DNA from: Alphaproteobacteria bacterium
GTDB taxonomy: Bacteria; Pseudomonadota; Alphaproteobacteria; Rhizobiales; Rhizobiaceae
Assembly: GCA_024280375.1 (NCBI GenBank)
Contig: JAJRQF010000020.1
Coordinates: forward strand, 1-34,913
Direction of reading: 5' to 3'
Length of the DNA: 34,913 nt
The notes under the pieces are model-generated. The model ran no database searches, had not been told where the DNA came from, and saw only the letters and a list, made by a program, of their open reading frames with translations. Below are positions 17,581-26,240 of the stretch, in pieces (the first letter of the stretch is position 1; each line of letters begins with the position of its first letter). The translations under genes and the position numbers were made by a program.

Positions 17581-18195
17581 TCATGAATGCGAAAAAATAT
17601 CCGTTTCCGGCCAACCCATAAGATCAAGGCGCGCGCGGGATGGCAAAAACTCAAAACAGGCCCTGGCTATTTCGCGGCGATCTTCGCGCAATAGTCTTTG
17701 ATTGAGCTTTTCCTGCAATTGGTGAAGATAAAGCACGTCTGATGCCGCATATTCCAATTGTGCTTGAGAAAGTGTTTTTGAAGCCCAATCAGAACTTTGC
17801 TGTTGCTTGGATAAATCGACACCCAGCAATTCTCTGGTAAGGTCCTTCAAGCCATGACGATCCGTATAGGTGCGGGTTAGTTTCGAGGCAATCTTTGTGC
17901 AATATACAGGCGTGGTTTCAACGCCAAATGCATGAAATAACACTGCAATATCAAAGCGGCCAAAATGAAATAGCTTCTCTTTTGTATTGTCTTTAAGCAA
18001 TGCCTCAAGATTGGGGGCACTTTTCTGTCCCTTGGAAATCTGGATTACATCTGCCGTGCCATCACCTGGCGATAACTGTACAACGCAAAGGCGGTCACGA
18101 TGCGGGTGTAGACCCAGCGTTTCAGTATCAATCGCGACAGAGCCTGTATAATTGTTCAAATCGGGCAAGTCGCCCTGATGTAGCCTGATAGTCAC
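17581..18195 (-). CDS. rnd: Short ribonuclease D-type 3'-5' exonuclease
   Basis: This 204-residue DEDD-family exonuclease probably trims structured RNA 3' ends. Exonuclease motif I is AIDTETLGL (Asp23, Glu25), motif II lies around HFGRFDIAVL, and motif III is YAASDVLYL, so the DEDDy set is complete. It consists of the catalytic domain only. The HRDC domains of the roughly 370-residue E. coli RNase D are absent, as is usual for alphaproteobacterial short forms. The start is GTG 18193-18195 with AAGGA 7 bases upstream. The nearby ATG runs into a stop at once. It ends the conserved rpoN-lpt block. Confidence 0.85.
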   Translation of the reverse strand: MTIRLHQGDLPDLNNYTGSVAIDTETLGLHPHRDRLCVVQLSPGDGTADVIQISKGQKSAPNLEALLKDNTKEKLFHFGRFDIAVLFHAFGVETTPVYCTKIASKLTRTYTDRHGLKDLTRELLGVDLSKQQQSSDWASKTLSQAQLEYAASDVLYLHQLQEKLNQRLLREDRREIARACFEFLPSRARLDLMGWPETDIFSHS

Positions 18196-18310
18196 GGCAT
18201 TTCCTTTTAAAAACTAAATTGCTCATGCCACATCCAATAGCATTGGATGGCGTTAATTTACCATTAACCATAATCAAAAGAAGTAAATGGTTTGGTGGCT
18301 TTAAACCGGA

Positions 18311-19450
18311 CTAATCGGACAGGTTCTCGAAAAACCCCTTCATACGGGAAAAGAAGTTGGCTGATTCCGGGCTGTTTTCTTCTGATGACACACGTTCAAA
18401 GTCTTTCAATATTTCACGTTGTCGGGTGGTCAGGTTTTGCGGAGTTTCAATTGAAACCTGAATATACATATCGCCCATCTGGTTAGACCGCAGAACCGGC
18501 ATGCCTTTCGAGCGAAGCCTGAATTGTTTTCCAGCTTGTGTTCCTTCAGGTACTTTAACCCGGGTTTTACTGCCGTCCACAGTGCCAACCTCAAACTGAC
18601 CGCCAAGTGCAGCAGTTGTCATGGAAATTGGCACCCGGCAGAAAATATCGGCACCGTCGCGCTGAAAAAACTCATGCGGTTTGACCGACAGAAATATATA
18701 GAGATCCCCTGTTGGGCCGCCGCGTAAACCGGCCTCACCCTCGCCTGCAAGTCTGATCCTTGTGCCATCTTCAATGCCGGCAGGCACATTGACCGAAAGC
18801 GAGCGGGTTTCTGTTGTACGGCCACTGCCGGAACATTCTGCGCAGGGGTCGGCAATAACTTCGCCGCGCCCCTGACAAGATGGGCAGGTGCGTTCAATGG
18901 AGAAAAATCCCTGATTGGCCCGAACCCGGCCATTGCCGCCGCAAGTGCCGCAGGTTGAAGGAGAGGTGCCCGGTTTGGCCCCATCGCCATCGCAGGTTTC
19001 GCAGGTAACGGATGTTGGAATTTCCACTTCGGCTGTTTTGCCGTTATAGGACTCCTCAAGGGTAATTTCCATATTGAAGCGAAGATCAGCGCCGCGTTCA
19101 CGTCCATTGGAACTGCGGCCCGATCGACCGCCCATCATGTCGCCAAAAATATCTTCAAAAATATCGCCCATGGATCCGCCGCCGAATCCACCAAATCCTG
19201 CGCCGCCAGCGCCGCCGCCGCCGTTTTCAAAGGCCGCATGGCCAAAACGGTCATAGGCCGCGCGTTTTTGCGGATCTTTTAATGCTTCATAGGCTTCATT
19301 CAATTCTTTGAAACGGGCTTCCGCATCTGCATCACCCGGGTGACGGTCGGGGTGACAGCCCATGGCTTTCTTGCGAAAAGCGCTTTTTAATACCTTGGCA
19401 TCGGCTTCAACTGAGACGCCCAGTATTTCATAATAATCTACTTTACTCAT
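18311..19450 (-). CDS. dnaJ: Chaperone protein DnaJ
   Basis: This 379-residue type I Hsp40 delivers unfolded clients to DnaK and stimulates its ATPase. The J domain has HPD at residues 33-35. A Gly/Phe-rich linker (about residues 75-110) follows, then the zinc domain with four CxxCxGxG-type repeats (about residues 145-215, starting CETCDGDG). The client-binding beta domains come last. It lies downstream of dnaK on the same strand, with an intercistronic hairpin between them. Confidence 0.97.
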   Translation of the reverse strand: MSKVDYYEILGVSVEADAKVLKSAFRKKAMGCHPDRHPGDADAEARFKELNEAYEALKDPQKRAAYDRFGHAAFENGGGGAGGAGFGGFGGGSMGDIFEDIFGDMMGGRSGRSSNGRERGADLRFNMEITLEESYNGKTAEVEIPTSVTCETCDGDGAKPGTSPSTCGTCGGNGRVRANQGFFSIERTCPSCQGRGEVIADPCAECSGSGRTTETRSLSVNVPAGIEDGTRIRLAGEGEAGLRGGPTGDLYIFLSVKPHEFFQRDGADIFCRVPISMTTAALGGQFEVGTVDGSKTRVKVPEGTQAGKQFRLRSKGMPVLRSNQMGDMYIQVSIETPQNLTTRQREILKDFERVSSEENSPESANFFSRMKGFFENLSD

Positions 19451-19516
19451 TTACCTGCCAGACCCCCGGGTTTTCAACGGTGCGCCAACAATTTCAATTG
19501 TCGGTTCTTAACGCAA

Positions 19517-19547
19517 ACCCCGCCGCGAAGTTATTCACGGGCGGGGT
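19517..19547 (-). terminator. Hairpin between dnaK and dnaJ
   Basis: ACCCCGCC (19517-19524) and GGCGGGGT (19540-19547) form an 8-bp GC-rich stem around a 15-base loop, about 31 bases after the dnaK stop. On the minus strand it is followed only by a short TT run, so it is more likely a partial terminator or mRNA-stabilising stem than a full stop. It would let dnaJ be made at a lower level than dnaK. The effect is inferred. Confidence 0.5.
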
Positions 19548-19577
19548 CGCTATTTAGAGCATTAATGATTTGCTCGA

Positions 19578-21503
19578 TTATGCTGATTTCTTGGTATCAT
19601 CATCATCGTTGATTTCTTCAAAATCGGCATCGACCACATCATCGGTTGAAGCAGAATCCGCCGCCGCATCGGCAGCAGCAGCAGCCTCTTCTTCAGACTG
19701 TTGAGCCTCATAAATCGCCTGACCCATTTTCATGGAAGCTTCAGCCAAAATCTGGGCTTTTCCGGTGATTTCTTCTGCATCATCACCTTCAAGCGCAGTT
19801 TTCAATTCCGCCATTGCCGCTTCAATGGCGGATTTATCCTCATCAGAAACCTTGTCACCGTGCTCTGCCAGTGATTTTTCTGTCGAGTGGATCATGGCTT
19901 CTGCCTGGTTCTTGGCTTCAACCGCCTCACGACGGTCCTTATCAGCCTCGGCATTGACCTCTGCATCTTCAACCATTTGCTGGATTTCATCGTCCGACAA
20001 TCCGCCAGAAGCCTGAATTCTGATTTCATGGCTCTTGCCGGTTCCCTTGTCGAGCGCCGAAACATTGACGATACCGTTGGCATCAATATCAAATGTAACT
20101 TCAATCTGCGGAACACCGCGAGGAGCCGGTGGAATGCCAACCATGTCAAACTGACCAAGCAGTTTATTATCTGCGGTCATTTCGCGCTCACCTTGAGCTA
20201 CTCGAATAGTAACGGCGCTTTGATTGTCATCAGCGGTCGAGAAGGTCTGGCTTTTCTTGGTCGGAATTGTCGTGTTGCGGTCGATCAACCGGGTAAACAC
20301 GCCGCCAAGCGTTTCAATACCAAGCGACAATGGTGTCACATCAAGCAGCAACACATCGGTTACATCACCTTGCAACACGCCAGCTTGAATGGCAGCACCC
20401 ATGGCAACAACCTCATCAGGGTTCACACCCTTATGCGGTTCTTTGCCAAAGAATTCATGCACAGTTTCCTGAATTTTAGGCATGCGCGTCATGCCGCCAA
20501 CCAGAACAACCTCATCAATTTCGCCAGCTTTCAAACCGGCATCCTTAAGAGCCGCCTTGAGCGGACCGGTTGTGCGCTTGATCAAATCAGCAACCAGCGA
20601 TTCAAATTTAGCCCGGGTGAGCTTCATGGTCAGATGTTTTGGACCAGATGCATCAGCGGTAATGAATGGCAGGTTAATCTCGGTCTGTTGAGCAGATGAC
20701 AATTCAATTTTGGCCTTTTCAGCGCCCTCTTTAAGGCGCTGCAGCGCAAGCTTGTCGCCTTTCAGATCAATACCATTTTCTTTTTTAAATTCACTTGCCA
20801 GATACTCAACCAGCGCAAGGTCAAAGTCTTCACCACCAAGGAATGTGTCGCCATTGGTTGATTTAACTTCAAAAACGCCATCACCGATTTCAAGAATGGA
20901 AATATCAAAAGTACCGCCACCAAGGTCATAAACCGCGATCGTTTTACCGTCATTCTTGTCCATACCGTATGAAAGTGCGGCCGCGGTTGGCTCGTTGATG
21001 ATCCGCAAAACTTCCAGACCGGCAATCTTGCCCGCATCTTTCGTTGCCTGACGCTGGGCGTCATTAAAGTAAGCCGGAACGGTAATAACCGCCTGCTCTA
21101 CTTTTTCACCAAGATAGGCTTCAGCGGTTTCCTTCATTTTCTGCAGAATCATTGCAGAAACCTGAGAGGGCGAATATTTTTCGCCGCCAGCTTCAACCCA
21201 TGCATCGCCATTGTCGCCTTTGACAATATTGTAGGGAACCATTTTCTGGTCTTTTTTAACCAGCTTGTCGTCAAACCGGCGACCAATCAAACGCTTAACT
21301 GCGAAGAGAGTGTTTTCCGGATTTGTTACCGCCTGACGTTTGGCCGGTTGGCCAACAAGGCGTTCTCCATCTTCGGTAAAGGCCACGATGGAAGGGGTTG
21401 TGCGCGCACCTTCTGCATTCTCAATTACTTTTGGCGATTTGCCGTCCATAACAGAAACACAAGAATTCGTTGTGCCAAGGTCAATGCCTATTACTTTTGC
21501 CAT
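19578..21503 (-). CDS. dnaK: Chaperone protein DnaK (Hsp70)
   Basis: This 641-residue Hsp70 uses ATP to bind and refold client proteins with DnaJ and GrpE. The ATPase domain shows [14 protein letters not shown] near the start, [20 protein letters not shown] and [14 protein letters not shown]. The substrate domain follows from about residue 390, and the acidic tail ends [13 protein letters not shown]. The chosen start is ATG 21501-21503 with AGGAG 8 bases upstream. A 9-residue upstream extension has no such signal. A sigma-32-type promoter lies about 200 bases upstream, leaving a long leader. Confidence 0.98.
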   Translation of the reverse strand: MAKVIGIDLGTTNSCVSVMDGKSPKVIENAEGARTTPSIVAFTEDGERLVGQPAKRQAVTNPENTLFAVKRLIGRRFDDKLVKKDQKMVPYNIVKGDNGDAWVEAGGEKYSPSQVSAMILQKMKETAEAYLGEKVEQAVITVPAYFNDAQRQATKDAGKIAGLEVLRIINEPTAAALSYGMDKNDGKTIAVYDLGGGTFDISILEIGDGVFEVKSTNGDTFLGGEDFDLALVEYLASEFKKENGIDLKGDKLALQRLKEGAEKAKIELSSAQQTEINLPFITADASGPKHLTMKLTRAKFESLVADLIKRTTGPLKAALKDAGLKAGEIDEVVLVGGMTRMPKIQETVHEFFGKEPHKGVNPDEVVAMGAAIQAGVLQGDVTDVLLLDVTPLSLGIETLGGVFTRLIDRNTTIPTKKSQTFSTADDNQSAVTIRVAQGEREMTADNKLLGQFDMVGIPPAPRGVPQIEVTFDIDANGIVNVSALDKGTGKSHEIRIQASGGLSDDEIQQMVEDAEVNAEADKDRREAVEAKNQAEAMIHSTEKSLAEHGDKVSDEDKSAIEAAMAELKTALEGDDAEEITGKAQILAEASMKMGQAIYEAQQSEEEAAAAADAAADSASTDDVVDADFEEINDDDDTKKSA

Positions 21504-21700
21504 TTTAATTTCTCCTGTACAGCGAGCCAACCGGACCCATCCGTTTTACCGGAATACGGCGTCCCGGGCATCGGAAATTTGCGGATTATAATAATTCGCT
21601 AAAACCGGTGCCCCCGTTGGCCCCCAAATTGTAGGGCTACTCATTGATTTTGATCAGGCAGAAATTTCATTTCGAAAATGATTTTCCTGCGTTGCCAGCT

Positions 21701-21729
21701 ATATAAGAACAGGGGTCGGTTGGCGCAAG
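21701..21729 (-). promoter_or_regulatory. Sigma-32 heat-shock promoter of dnaK
   Basis: On the minus strand CTTG (plus 21726-21729), 18 bases, then CTTATAT (plus 21701-21707) matches the alphaproteobacterial RpoH consensus CTTG-N16-18-CYTATNT at every position as I recall it. Transcription would start near 21694 and leave an untranslated leader of about 190 bases before dnaK. In this gap plus-strand CCGTTTTA (21541-21548) can pair with TAAAACCGG (21600-21608), and GCGGATTA-TAA-TAATTCGC (21581-21599) nests inside. Confidence 0.75.
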
Positions 21730-21802
21730 ACTTTGTATAGGGTTAAAAGCACGAAGTTTTGCATAAATCCGACTTTTTTTGATCAAAAACAGGAATATTG
21801 GC

Positions 21803-22420
21803 ATGAAATCACCGTCCAAGGGAGTTCGATATTTACCAAATCACCTATCGGCCGATCAACAGAATCATTTGATTTCACAGATTCGCTCGATTACTCGCCA
21901 GGCACCGCTATATATACCCCGGATGCCAAAGACGGGAAAACCAATGTCAGTAAAAATGACAAATTGCGGGTTGCTCGGTTGGGTGACAGACAAAAACTCT
22001 GGCTATCGCTATCAAAGTTTTCACCCGCTGACCAAAAAATCATGGCCCGAAATTCCAGATCAGCTACTGGAGTTGTGGCAGGAAATTGCGAACTACCCAC
22101 ATCGGCCAGAGGCCTGTTTGATCAATTATTACGATTCTGATGCCAAAATGGGCATGCATCAGGATCGCGACGAGCAAAATTTTGATGCACCGGTTGTTTC
22201 AATCTCACTTGGCGATGATTGTATGTTTCGTATTGGCGGGGTCACGCGCGGCGGCCCAACCCGGTCGCTTCGTCTGCAAAGCGGCGATGTAGTGATTCTG
22301 GAAGGTGAAGCAAGGTTGGCATTTCACGGGGTCGATAAAATTTATCCCGACACCTCAATGGTTCTCAACAATGCCGGGCGGATAAACCTAACCCTTCGCC
22401 GGGTAACGCGGCCGGGATAA
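21803..22420 (+). CDS. alkB: AlkB-type 2-oxoglutarate-dependent DNA/RNA dealkylase
   Basis: This 205-residue Fe(II)/2-oxoglutarate dioxygenase removes methyl groups such as 1-methyladenine and 3-methylcytosine from nucleic acids. The iron ligands are His119 and Asp121 in MHQDRDE and His175 in FHGVD. The 2-oxoglutarate-binding RxNxTxR motif is RINLTLR near residue 193. The start at ATG 21803 has AGGA 8 bases upstream. A TTG eight codons earlier is less likely. The gene is divergent from dnaK and shares its regulatory gap. It converges on the cytochrome gene with only 3 bases between them. Confidence 0.93.
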   Translation: MKSPSKGVRYLPNHLSADQQNHLISQIRSITRQAPLYIPRMPKTGKPMSVKMTNCGLLGWVTDKNSGYRYQSFHPLTKKSWPEIPDQLLELWQEIANYPHRPEACLINYYDSDAKMGMHQDRDEQNFDAPVVSISLGDDCMFRIGGVTRGGPTRSLRLQSGDVVILEGEARLAFHGVDKIYPDTSMVLNNAGRINLTLRRVTRPG

Positions 22421-22423
22421 TTT

Positions 22424-22966
22424 TTATCGACCGTTGGTGACGGCCTTCATCATTCTTTGCATCACATTGTCCTTGTCGATAAAGCGGTGTTTCAGCGCGC
22501 CTAGTATATGCAACACACAAAGCGGCAGAATCAATTGCCCCGAGATTTCGTGAACCTCTTCGATAATTTCGGAAAAATCGTGACTGCCGGCAATAGGCGA
22601 GGGTATTTGAAGCAGCCCAAAAATGTCGATCGCCTTACCCTCTGACCAGGGCAGTAAATAGCCGCTAAGTGTTACGATCAGAATAGAGATCAGGAAGCCC
22701 CAAATGACCACTTGAGATGCAAGATTGTAAATGGCTGCCTGTTCTGGCTTGCTGGTCATGCCACGCATAATGCGCCGGATTACTCGCCAAATAAGAAAGA
22801 CACCAAAAATGGCCCCAACGCTAACATGAAAAGTGATCACAGCGGAGCCGAAGTCATCCTCGTGGGTCAAAAAAAGCGCAATCACAAGGATTGCCGTAAA
22901 CCAGTGAATGATTATTGATGAACGTGAATAGCCGGATAATATTCGGGACAAATGCCTGTCTTTCAA
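22424..22966 (-). CDS. Cytochrome b561 family membrane protein
   Basis: This 180-residue, four-helix di-heme b-type cytochrome moves electrons in the inner membrane. Helices lie at about residues 15-33, 43-60, 83-105 and 140-157. Candidate heme ligands are His21 (IIHWFT), His47 (TFHVSVG), His139 (EVHEISG) and His153 (VLHILG). This class includes CybB/YodB superoxide:quinone oxidoreductases, but the electron donor here is not known. It lies 76 bases downstream of the puuB-like gene on the same strand and could be co-transcribed. Confidence 0.87.
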   Translation of the reverse strand: MKDRHLSRILSGYSRSSIIIHWFTAILVIALFLTHEDDFGSAVITFHVSVGAIFGVFLIWRVIRRIMRGMTSKPEQAAIYNLASQVVIWGFLISILIVTLSGYLLPWSEGKAIDIFGLLQIPSPIAGSHDFSEIIEEVHEISGQLILPLCVLHILGALKHRFIDKDNVMQRMMKAVTNGR

Positions 22967-23042
22967 AGTCGTTTACTACAATTTACAGGCACATATTGTA
23001 CATCTCATGCGTCCATTCAAGTTAAATAAATGTAACGCTCGG

Positions 23043-24332
23043 TTAAAGCCTGTCTACCAGCGAATACCAGGTGAGTGCAGCAAACAGCAGCGGGCTGCGC
23101 ATGGCTTTCCCGCCGGGAAATGGCGTGATTTTGAGTTCAGACAACAGGTCAAGTTGGGCGCTGTCGCCGCAAAATTTCTCCGCAATCAATCGCCCGGTAT
23201 AATTAGAAAGCATCACCCCGTGGCCGGAATAACCGCCCGCCGACCAAAGCCCCGGTTCAACCTCTCTAACATAAGGCATACGTTGCATGGTAATGGCAAC
23301 GGAGCCGCCCCATGCATGGGTAATCTCAATATCTTTCAAAGTGGGATAAATTTCAATCATCTGCTTGCGAATACCGGCCTCTATATTGCCTGCATCACCG
23401 GTGGAATATGCCTCACGCCCGCCAAATAATAATCGGCTATCTTTAGATTTGCGAAAATAGCGCACGACAAAACGCGAATCATCTACTGCCTCATTGCCGG
23501 GCAAAATCGCGCTATCCAGCGGCAATGGTGCTGTTGCCCCGATAAACGATTGAATTGGCATGACATTGCGTGCGGTATTTTTCTCAAGATCACCATGATA
23601 TCCATTCAGAGCCAGCAGGCATTTATCGGCAGTTATTGTGCCGCTCGGCGTTTCAATATGAATTTTGCTTTGAGATTTGATGCTGGTGGCGCGGGTTTGT
23701 TCAAATATTTTGGCGCCATTTTTTTGGGTAGCCTTTGCCAGACCTATTAAATATTTCAGCGGATGAATATGCCCTGTGCCCTTATCCCACGCGCCGCCAA
23801 AATAGTGGCTTGAGCCCAGTTTTGCGGCCATTTCATCTTTATCAAGCCAGCCAAGACCATGGTAATTGTAGCGTTCATTGACCGCATTGATATGGGCTCT
23901 TTCATCAGCTTCGTAGTGTTTTTTGTGCATCGGAGTTAGTTGACCAACTGAATAATCGAACTCAAAGCCACCCTCTTCGGCCACCTCATGCATATTTCTT
24001 TTTGCATCCTCAGCAATATCCCAAAGTGCTTTCGAACGTTCAAACCCATATTGTTTTTCCAACTCCAGAACGCCGGCGCGTTGTCCAGTGCCCAACTGTC
24101 CGCCATTACGCCCGGATGCGCCATCGCCAAACCGGCAGGCCTCAATTAAAACGACATCTACGCCAGATTTTGCCAAATGATAGGCACAGGAAAGGCCGGT
24201 AAAGCCGCCACCAATGATGGCCACGTCGCAGCGGCGATCACCCATAAGTGTAGGATATTGAGGGCGTTCATCGACGCTTGCCTCATACCAGCTGTTACCG
24301 GGAGAAATTGGCGTTTGTACGAGGTCTTGCAT
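23043..24332 (-). CDS. puuB: FAD-dependent oxidoreductase, probable gamma-glutamylputrescine oxidase (PuuB type)
   Basis: This 429-residue DAO-family flavoprotein has the FAD motif VAIIGGGFTGLSCAYHLAKSG near residue 36. The segments GRNGGQLGTGQR and WSAGGYSGHGVMLSNYTGRLIAE are typical of the PuuB/OrdL group. The neighbouring gene encodes a PuuA-type glutamine synthetase-like ligase, which supports oxidation of gamma-glutamylputrescine to the aldehyde with release of ammonia and peroxide. Other amine substrates remain possible. No PuuC, PuuD or PuuR gene is in the window. Confidence 0.8.
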   Translation of the reverse strand: MQDLVQTPISPGNSWYEASVDERPQYPTLMGDRRCDVAIIGGGFTGLSCAYHLAKSGVDVVLIEACRFGDGASGRNGGQLGTGQRAGVLELEKQYGFERSKALWDIAEDAKRNMHEVAEEGGFEFDYSVGQLTPMHKKHYEADERAHINAVNERYNYHGLGWLDKDEMAAKLGSSHYFGGAWDKGTGHIHPLKYLIGLAKATQKNGAKIFEQTRATSIKSQSKIHIETPSGTITADKCLLALNGYHGDLEKNTARNVMPIQSFIGATAPLPLDSAILPGNEAVDDSRFVVRYFRKSKDSRLLFGGREAYSTGDAGNIEAGIRKQMIEIYPTLKDIEITHAWGGSVAITMQRMPYVREVEPGLWSAGGYSGHGVMLSNYTGRLIAEKFCGDSAQLDLLSELKITPFPGGKAMRSPLLFAALTWYSLVDRL

Positions 24333-24377
24333 CGGATAGAGCTTGCCTAATTTAGGGAAATTCGAATGGAACTCGCG

Positions 24378-24431
24378 TTACACATTTAGTAATAGGAACT
24401 CACGTTACACATTTAGTAATAGGAACTCACG
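24378..24431. repeat. 27-bp tandem duplication covering the puuA stop codon
   Basis: Two identical 27-bp copies lie head to tail at 24378-24404 and 24405-24431, with a further 10-bp partial copy (one mismatch) at 24368-24377. On the minus strand each copy encodes R-E-F-L-L-L-N-V-stop, so the true end of the ligase gene is followed by a second, untranslated copy of its last eight codons and stop. Identity of the copies suggests a recent replication-slippage event. Confidence 0.9.
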
Positions 24432-25862
24432 TTCCCAGGGACTAATAACTTCCATAAAGGTTTCAAATTCACCATGCTTTATCGCAGCATAGGTGCTGCA
24501 GAATTCTTTTCCCAGCATACTTTCAAGCCCCTCATCATGTTCAAACAGAGCAACCGCTTCCAGCAATCCGCGAGGCAGCTCGTTGATGCCTTCATTGGTG
24601 GTATTTGAGGTGGCGGAATTTGGAACAATATTTTGCTCAATGCCAAGCAACCCGCAGGCAAGTGAAGCAGCCAGTGCCAGATAGGGATTGGCATCGGACG
24701 ATGGAATACGGTTTTCGACACGTCTCCCGGCTGAATCTGAATTTGGAATGCGCAGGCCCGCGGTGCGGTTATCATGCCCCCAGTGCACGTTTACCGGTGC
24801 AGATGTGCCAAGTGCCAACCGTCGATAAGAGTTCACATAAGGCGCCATCATGATCAGTGATTTTGGCAAGTAATGTTGCATTCCGCCCAGAAAGGCAAAA
24901 AATGCCTCTGACGGTTTACCGTTTTCAGTTGAGAAAATATTTTTGCCGGTCTTGGCATCGAGCACCGATTGGTGAATATGCATGGCCGAGCCCGGTTGTC
25001 CTTGCATTGGCTTGGCCATGAAGGTTGCATACATCTCATGCTTTAATGCGACCTCACGAATGGTGCGTTTGAATAAAAACACCTGATCGGCCAATGCAAT
25101 TGGGTTGCCGTGGTGCAAATTAATTTCAAGCTGGGCCGCCCCTTCTTCGTGAATGAGAGTTTCGATTTCCAACCCCTGCTCTTCTGAAAAATGATAAATA
25201 TCATCAATCAGCTCATCAAATTCATTGATACCGGCAATTGAATAGCCCTGACCGCCAGCCACCGCGCGACCCGAGCGGCCAACCGGTGGTTCCAGCCGCA
25301 GATCCGGGTTGGTATTGGTTTTAACCAGATAGAACTCAATTTCCGGTGCAACAACCGGCCGCAAACCTTTTTTGTGATATGCATCGACCACCCGCTTCAA
25401 AACATTTCTTGGGGTATAGGATACCGGTGCCCCATCCGTGGTGGCCATATCACAAATGACCTGCGCCGTGGGGTCGCTTTCCCACGGAACCACTGAAAGG
25501 GTGGAAAGGTCGGGTAAGAGCCGCAAATCACCATCATTGGGCGGATACTGAAAATCGTCTGTTTCTTCCGGATAAACACCGGAGATTGTTTGCATGAATA
25601 CAGAACCCGGCAGCGCCAAAGTAGAGCGATCAAGGAACTTTTTTGACGGCATCATCTTACCACGGGCAACGCCGGCCATATCCGGTGTGATGCATTCAAT
25701 ATCCTCAATACCACGAACCGAGAGCCAGGCCTTCGCCTGATCAAGATTTTCGACACCGCGCGCACTGGACAGATAGGATGGTTGTGAAGGGTCGTCATTG
25801 GGCGGATTGTTAGCAGTTACAGTTTTCTGATCAGAATTGGAGGTCATGTAAATAGCGTTCAT
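24405..25862 (-). CDS. puuA: Glutamine synthetase family ligase, probable gamma-glutamylputrescine synthetase (PuuA type)
   Basis: This glutamine synthetase-fold enzyme joins glutamate to putrescine using ATP, the first step of the gamma-glutamylated putrescine route. Seen are the N-terminal beta-grasp part (IEDIECITPDMAGVARGK), the Glu-bearing VAPEIEFYLV, MHIHQSV, and ENRIPSSDANPYLALAASLA near the C-terminus. The open frame reaches 25913, but a promoter at 25884-25913 lies inside that part, so translation probably begins at ATG 25860-25862 (485 residues) or ATG 25845-25847. Neither has a clear Shine-Dalgarno. The puuB-like gene follows at once. Confidence 0.83.
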   Translation of the reverse strand: MNAIYMTSNSDQKTVTANNPPNDDPSQPSYLSSARGVENLDQAKAWLSVRGIEDIECITPDMAGVARGKMMPSKKFLDRSTLALPGSVFMQTISGVYPEETDDFQYPPNDGDLRLLPDLSTLSVVPWESDPTAQVICDMATTDGAPVSYTPRNVLKRVVDAYHKKGLRPVVAPEIEFYLVKTNTNPDLRLEPPVGRSGRAVAGGQGYSIAGINEFDELIDDIYHFSEEQGLEIETLIHEEGAAQLEINLHHGNPIALADQVFLFKRTIREVALKHEMYATFMAKPMQGQPGSAMHIHQSVLDAKTGKNIFSTENGKPSEAFFAFLGGMQHYLPKSLIMMAPYVNSYRRLALGTSAPVNVHWGHDNRTAGLRIPNSDSAGRRVENRIPSSDANPYLALAASLACGLLGIEQNIVPNSATSNTTNEGINELPRGLLEAVALFEHDEGLESMLGKEFCSTYAAIKHGEFETFMEVISPWEREFLLLNV

Positions 25863-25883
25863 AAAGTTGATTTTACTGGCAAC

Positions 25884-25913
25884 ATTATAGCCGCAAAGAA
25901 TTAATGAACTCAA
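25884..25913 (-). promoter_or_regulatory. Sigma-70-type promoter of puuA
   Basis: On the minus strand TTGAGT (plus 25908-25913), an 18-base spacer and a perfect TATAAT (plus 25884-25889) form a near-consensus promoter. Transcription would start near 25877, leaving a leader of only about 15 bases before ATG 25862. This argues that the longer open frame upstream is not translated. Confidence 0.55.
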
Positions 25914-26240
25914 ATATATTCCTGCAGATCGCTATTTATGGTTGGGTTTGCTTGATAGAGATCAGGTCCTGACCTCAGGTCGTGATGACATTCAGGTTTC
26001 GGTCGCAGCGCGAGTTGTTTTTCTGCCTTGAAAAGGCGGAAAGCTGGCAGTGCTGCATCCCACCACAAGCGATTTTCAACACATTCAGAGCTGAAAAAGC
26101 CCGCGTCAATGAGATATGAAAAAAATTGCCCGTAATTACGTCTAAAAACCTTGAAAGGGATTGCCCTACCAGCGGTTTTTCTTCTGATCTTGAACAATTT
26201 TTCTTCATACTGCGTTCCAAATCCTGTTTGTCAACACGAC
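25914..26240. other. Gene-free gap between puuA and yifB, with paired operator-like palindromes
   Basis: No convincing gene is seen here. Two overlapping minus-strand frames of 95 and 81 codons lack recognisable motifs or a good ribosome site. Two related 11-mers lie at 25962-25972 (TCAGG-T-CCTGA, a perfect palindrome) and 25975-25985 (TCAGG-T-CGTGA, one mismatch), spaced 13 bases centre to centre and about 50 bases upstream of the puuA -35 box. They look like tandem sites for a dimeric regulator. The rest of the gap could be decayed coding sequence, but nothing identifies it. Confidence 0.5.

Noticed and set aside
19887-20699. Long open frame (270 codons) opposite dnaK
   Set aside because: It lies wholly antisense to the highly conserved dnaK gene, has no recognisable motif, and is explained by the codon bias of the opposite strand.
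24368-24431. Possible CRISPR-like repeats
   Set aside because: The copies are directly adjacent with no spacers, and they duplicate coding sequence.
25910-26220. Two overlapping minus-strand frames (95 and 81 codons) as a small gene or transposase remnant
   Set aside because: No family motif, competing frames, no good ribosome site and no terminal inverted repeats were found, so neither a gene nor an insertion sequence can be supported.
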